Positions 4,874-5,032 of a stretch of DNA of 5,032 nt are shown one piece after another (within the stretch, counting starts at the first letter, position 1; the number at the start of each line of letters is the position of its first letter). A program made the position numbers and the translations under genes. The stretch covers positions 1 through 5,032 of the forward strand of contig PFFZ01000033.1 of the NCBI GenBank assembly GCA_002781805.1. Reading direction: 5' to 3'. Below the pieces are notes generated by a model. The model worked only from the letters and a program-made list of their open reading frames with translations. It was not told the origin of the DNA and made no database searches. This stretch comes from Nitrosopumilales archaeon CG15_BIG_FIL_POST_REV_8_21_14_020_37_12 (GTDB taxonomy: Archaea > Thermoproteota > Nitrososphaeria > Nitrososphaerales > Nitrosopumilaceae).

Positions 4874-5032
4874 ATGTCAGTGCAAAGAGGTTCAGAGATT
4901 AAAGCAACGCAAGGAAGTGAGGGAACCATAGTGAAGCAGTTTTTTCATCCCCACAACACACTAAATGGGATCAACTATAGTCTGGCACAATTTTCATTGG
5001 AACCAGGCAAAAGTTCACTAAAACATAAACTA
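4874..5032 (+). CDS. Second cupin-like protein, N-terminal part (runs off the edge)
   Basis: ATG at 4874 opens a frame of 53 codons that is still open at the right edge. The segment QFSLEPGKSSLKHKL (39-53) matches the strand before and into cupin motif 1, where families show a pattern such as LEPGGSTPLHSH. Here the visible residues are His51-Lys-Leu, so the second His of the usual HxH is Leu53, at the last residue before the cut. A non-metal cupin, or a family with shifted ligands, is possible; motif 2 lies outside the window. The gene starts five bases after the first cupin's stop, with no clear TATA box or Shine-Dalgarno site, and it belongs to the same operon. Confidence 0.75.
   Translation, partial: MSVQRGSEIKATQGSEGTIVKQFFHPHNTLNGINYSLAQFSLEPGKSSLKHKL

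Overview
The window comes from an archaeon, most likely an ammonia-oxidising thaumarchaeon (Nitrososphaeria) of the Nitrosopumilus-like group I.1a. The first 70 bases are the reverse complement of the 5' end of an archaeal 16S rRNA, and they contain the universal archaeal 5' priming site. The DNA is A+T-rich, and several genes have a TATA-like hexamer centred about 24-30 bases before the start codon. This is the archaeal leaderless pattern, and there is almost no Shine-Dalgarno use. The lineage call rests on recognition of the 16S start and on gene content; I have not aligned it.

Layout. Positions 1-70 hold the 5' end of the 16S gene, which runs off the left edge on the minus strand. Positions 71 to about 300 hold its leader and promoter, rich in inverted repeats. 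A short intergenic stretch follows. At 433-1722 (+) lies a class III, PLP-dependent aminotransferase of the glutamate-1-semialdehyde aminomutase type, divergent from the rRNA gene. A gene of this type next to the rRNA operon was also reported in early marine group I and Cenarchaeum genome fragments. Then come two very small ORFs with their own promoter-like boxes: 38 codons at 1747-1863 and 17 codons at 1905-1958. They are followed by a divergent PII-like protein (2038-2367) and a TPR-repeat protein (2419-3240).

The TPR gene converges with a minus-strand gene of unknown function (3247-3972). Across a compact divergent promoter region of about 70 bases, a plus-strand operon begins: a helical protein with a C-terminal SHOCT domain (4046-4411), a cupin with an apparent three-His/one-Gln metal site (4413-4868), and the beginning of a second cupin-like gene (4874 to the right edge). 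The last three lie 1 and 5 bases apart and are almost certainly co-transcribed.

No mobile element, CRISPR array, tRNA gene or clear sign of transfer is visible. The most interesting points are the PII-like protein that has lost most canonical nucleotide-binding residues, the leaderless 17-residue amphipathic peptide gene, and the inverted repeats around the rRNA promoter. I see no complete new multi-gene system that the sequence alone would justify naming.
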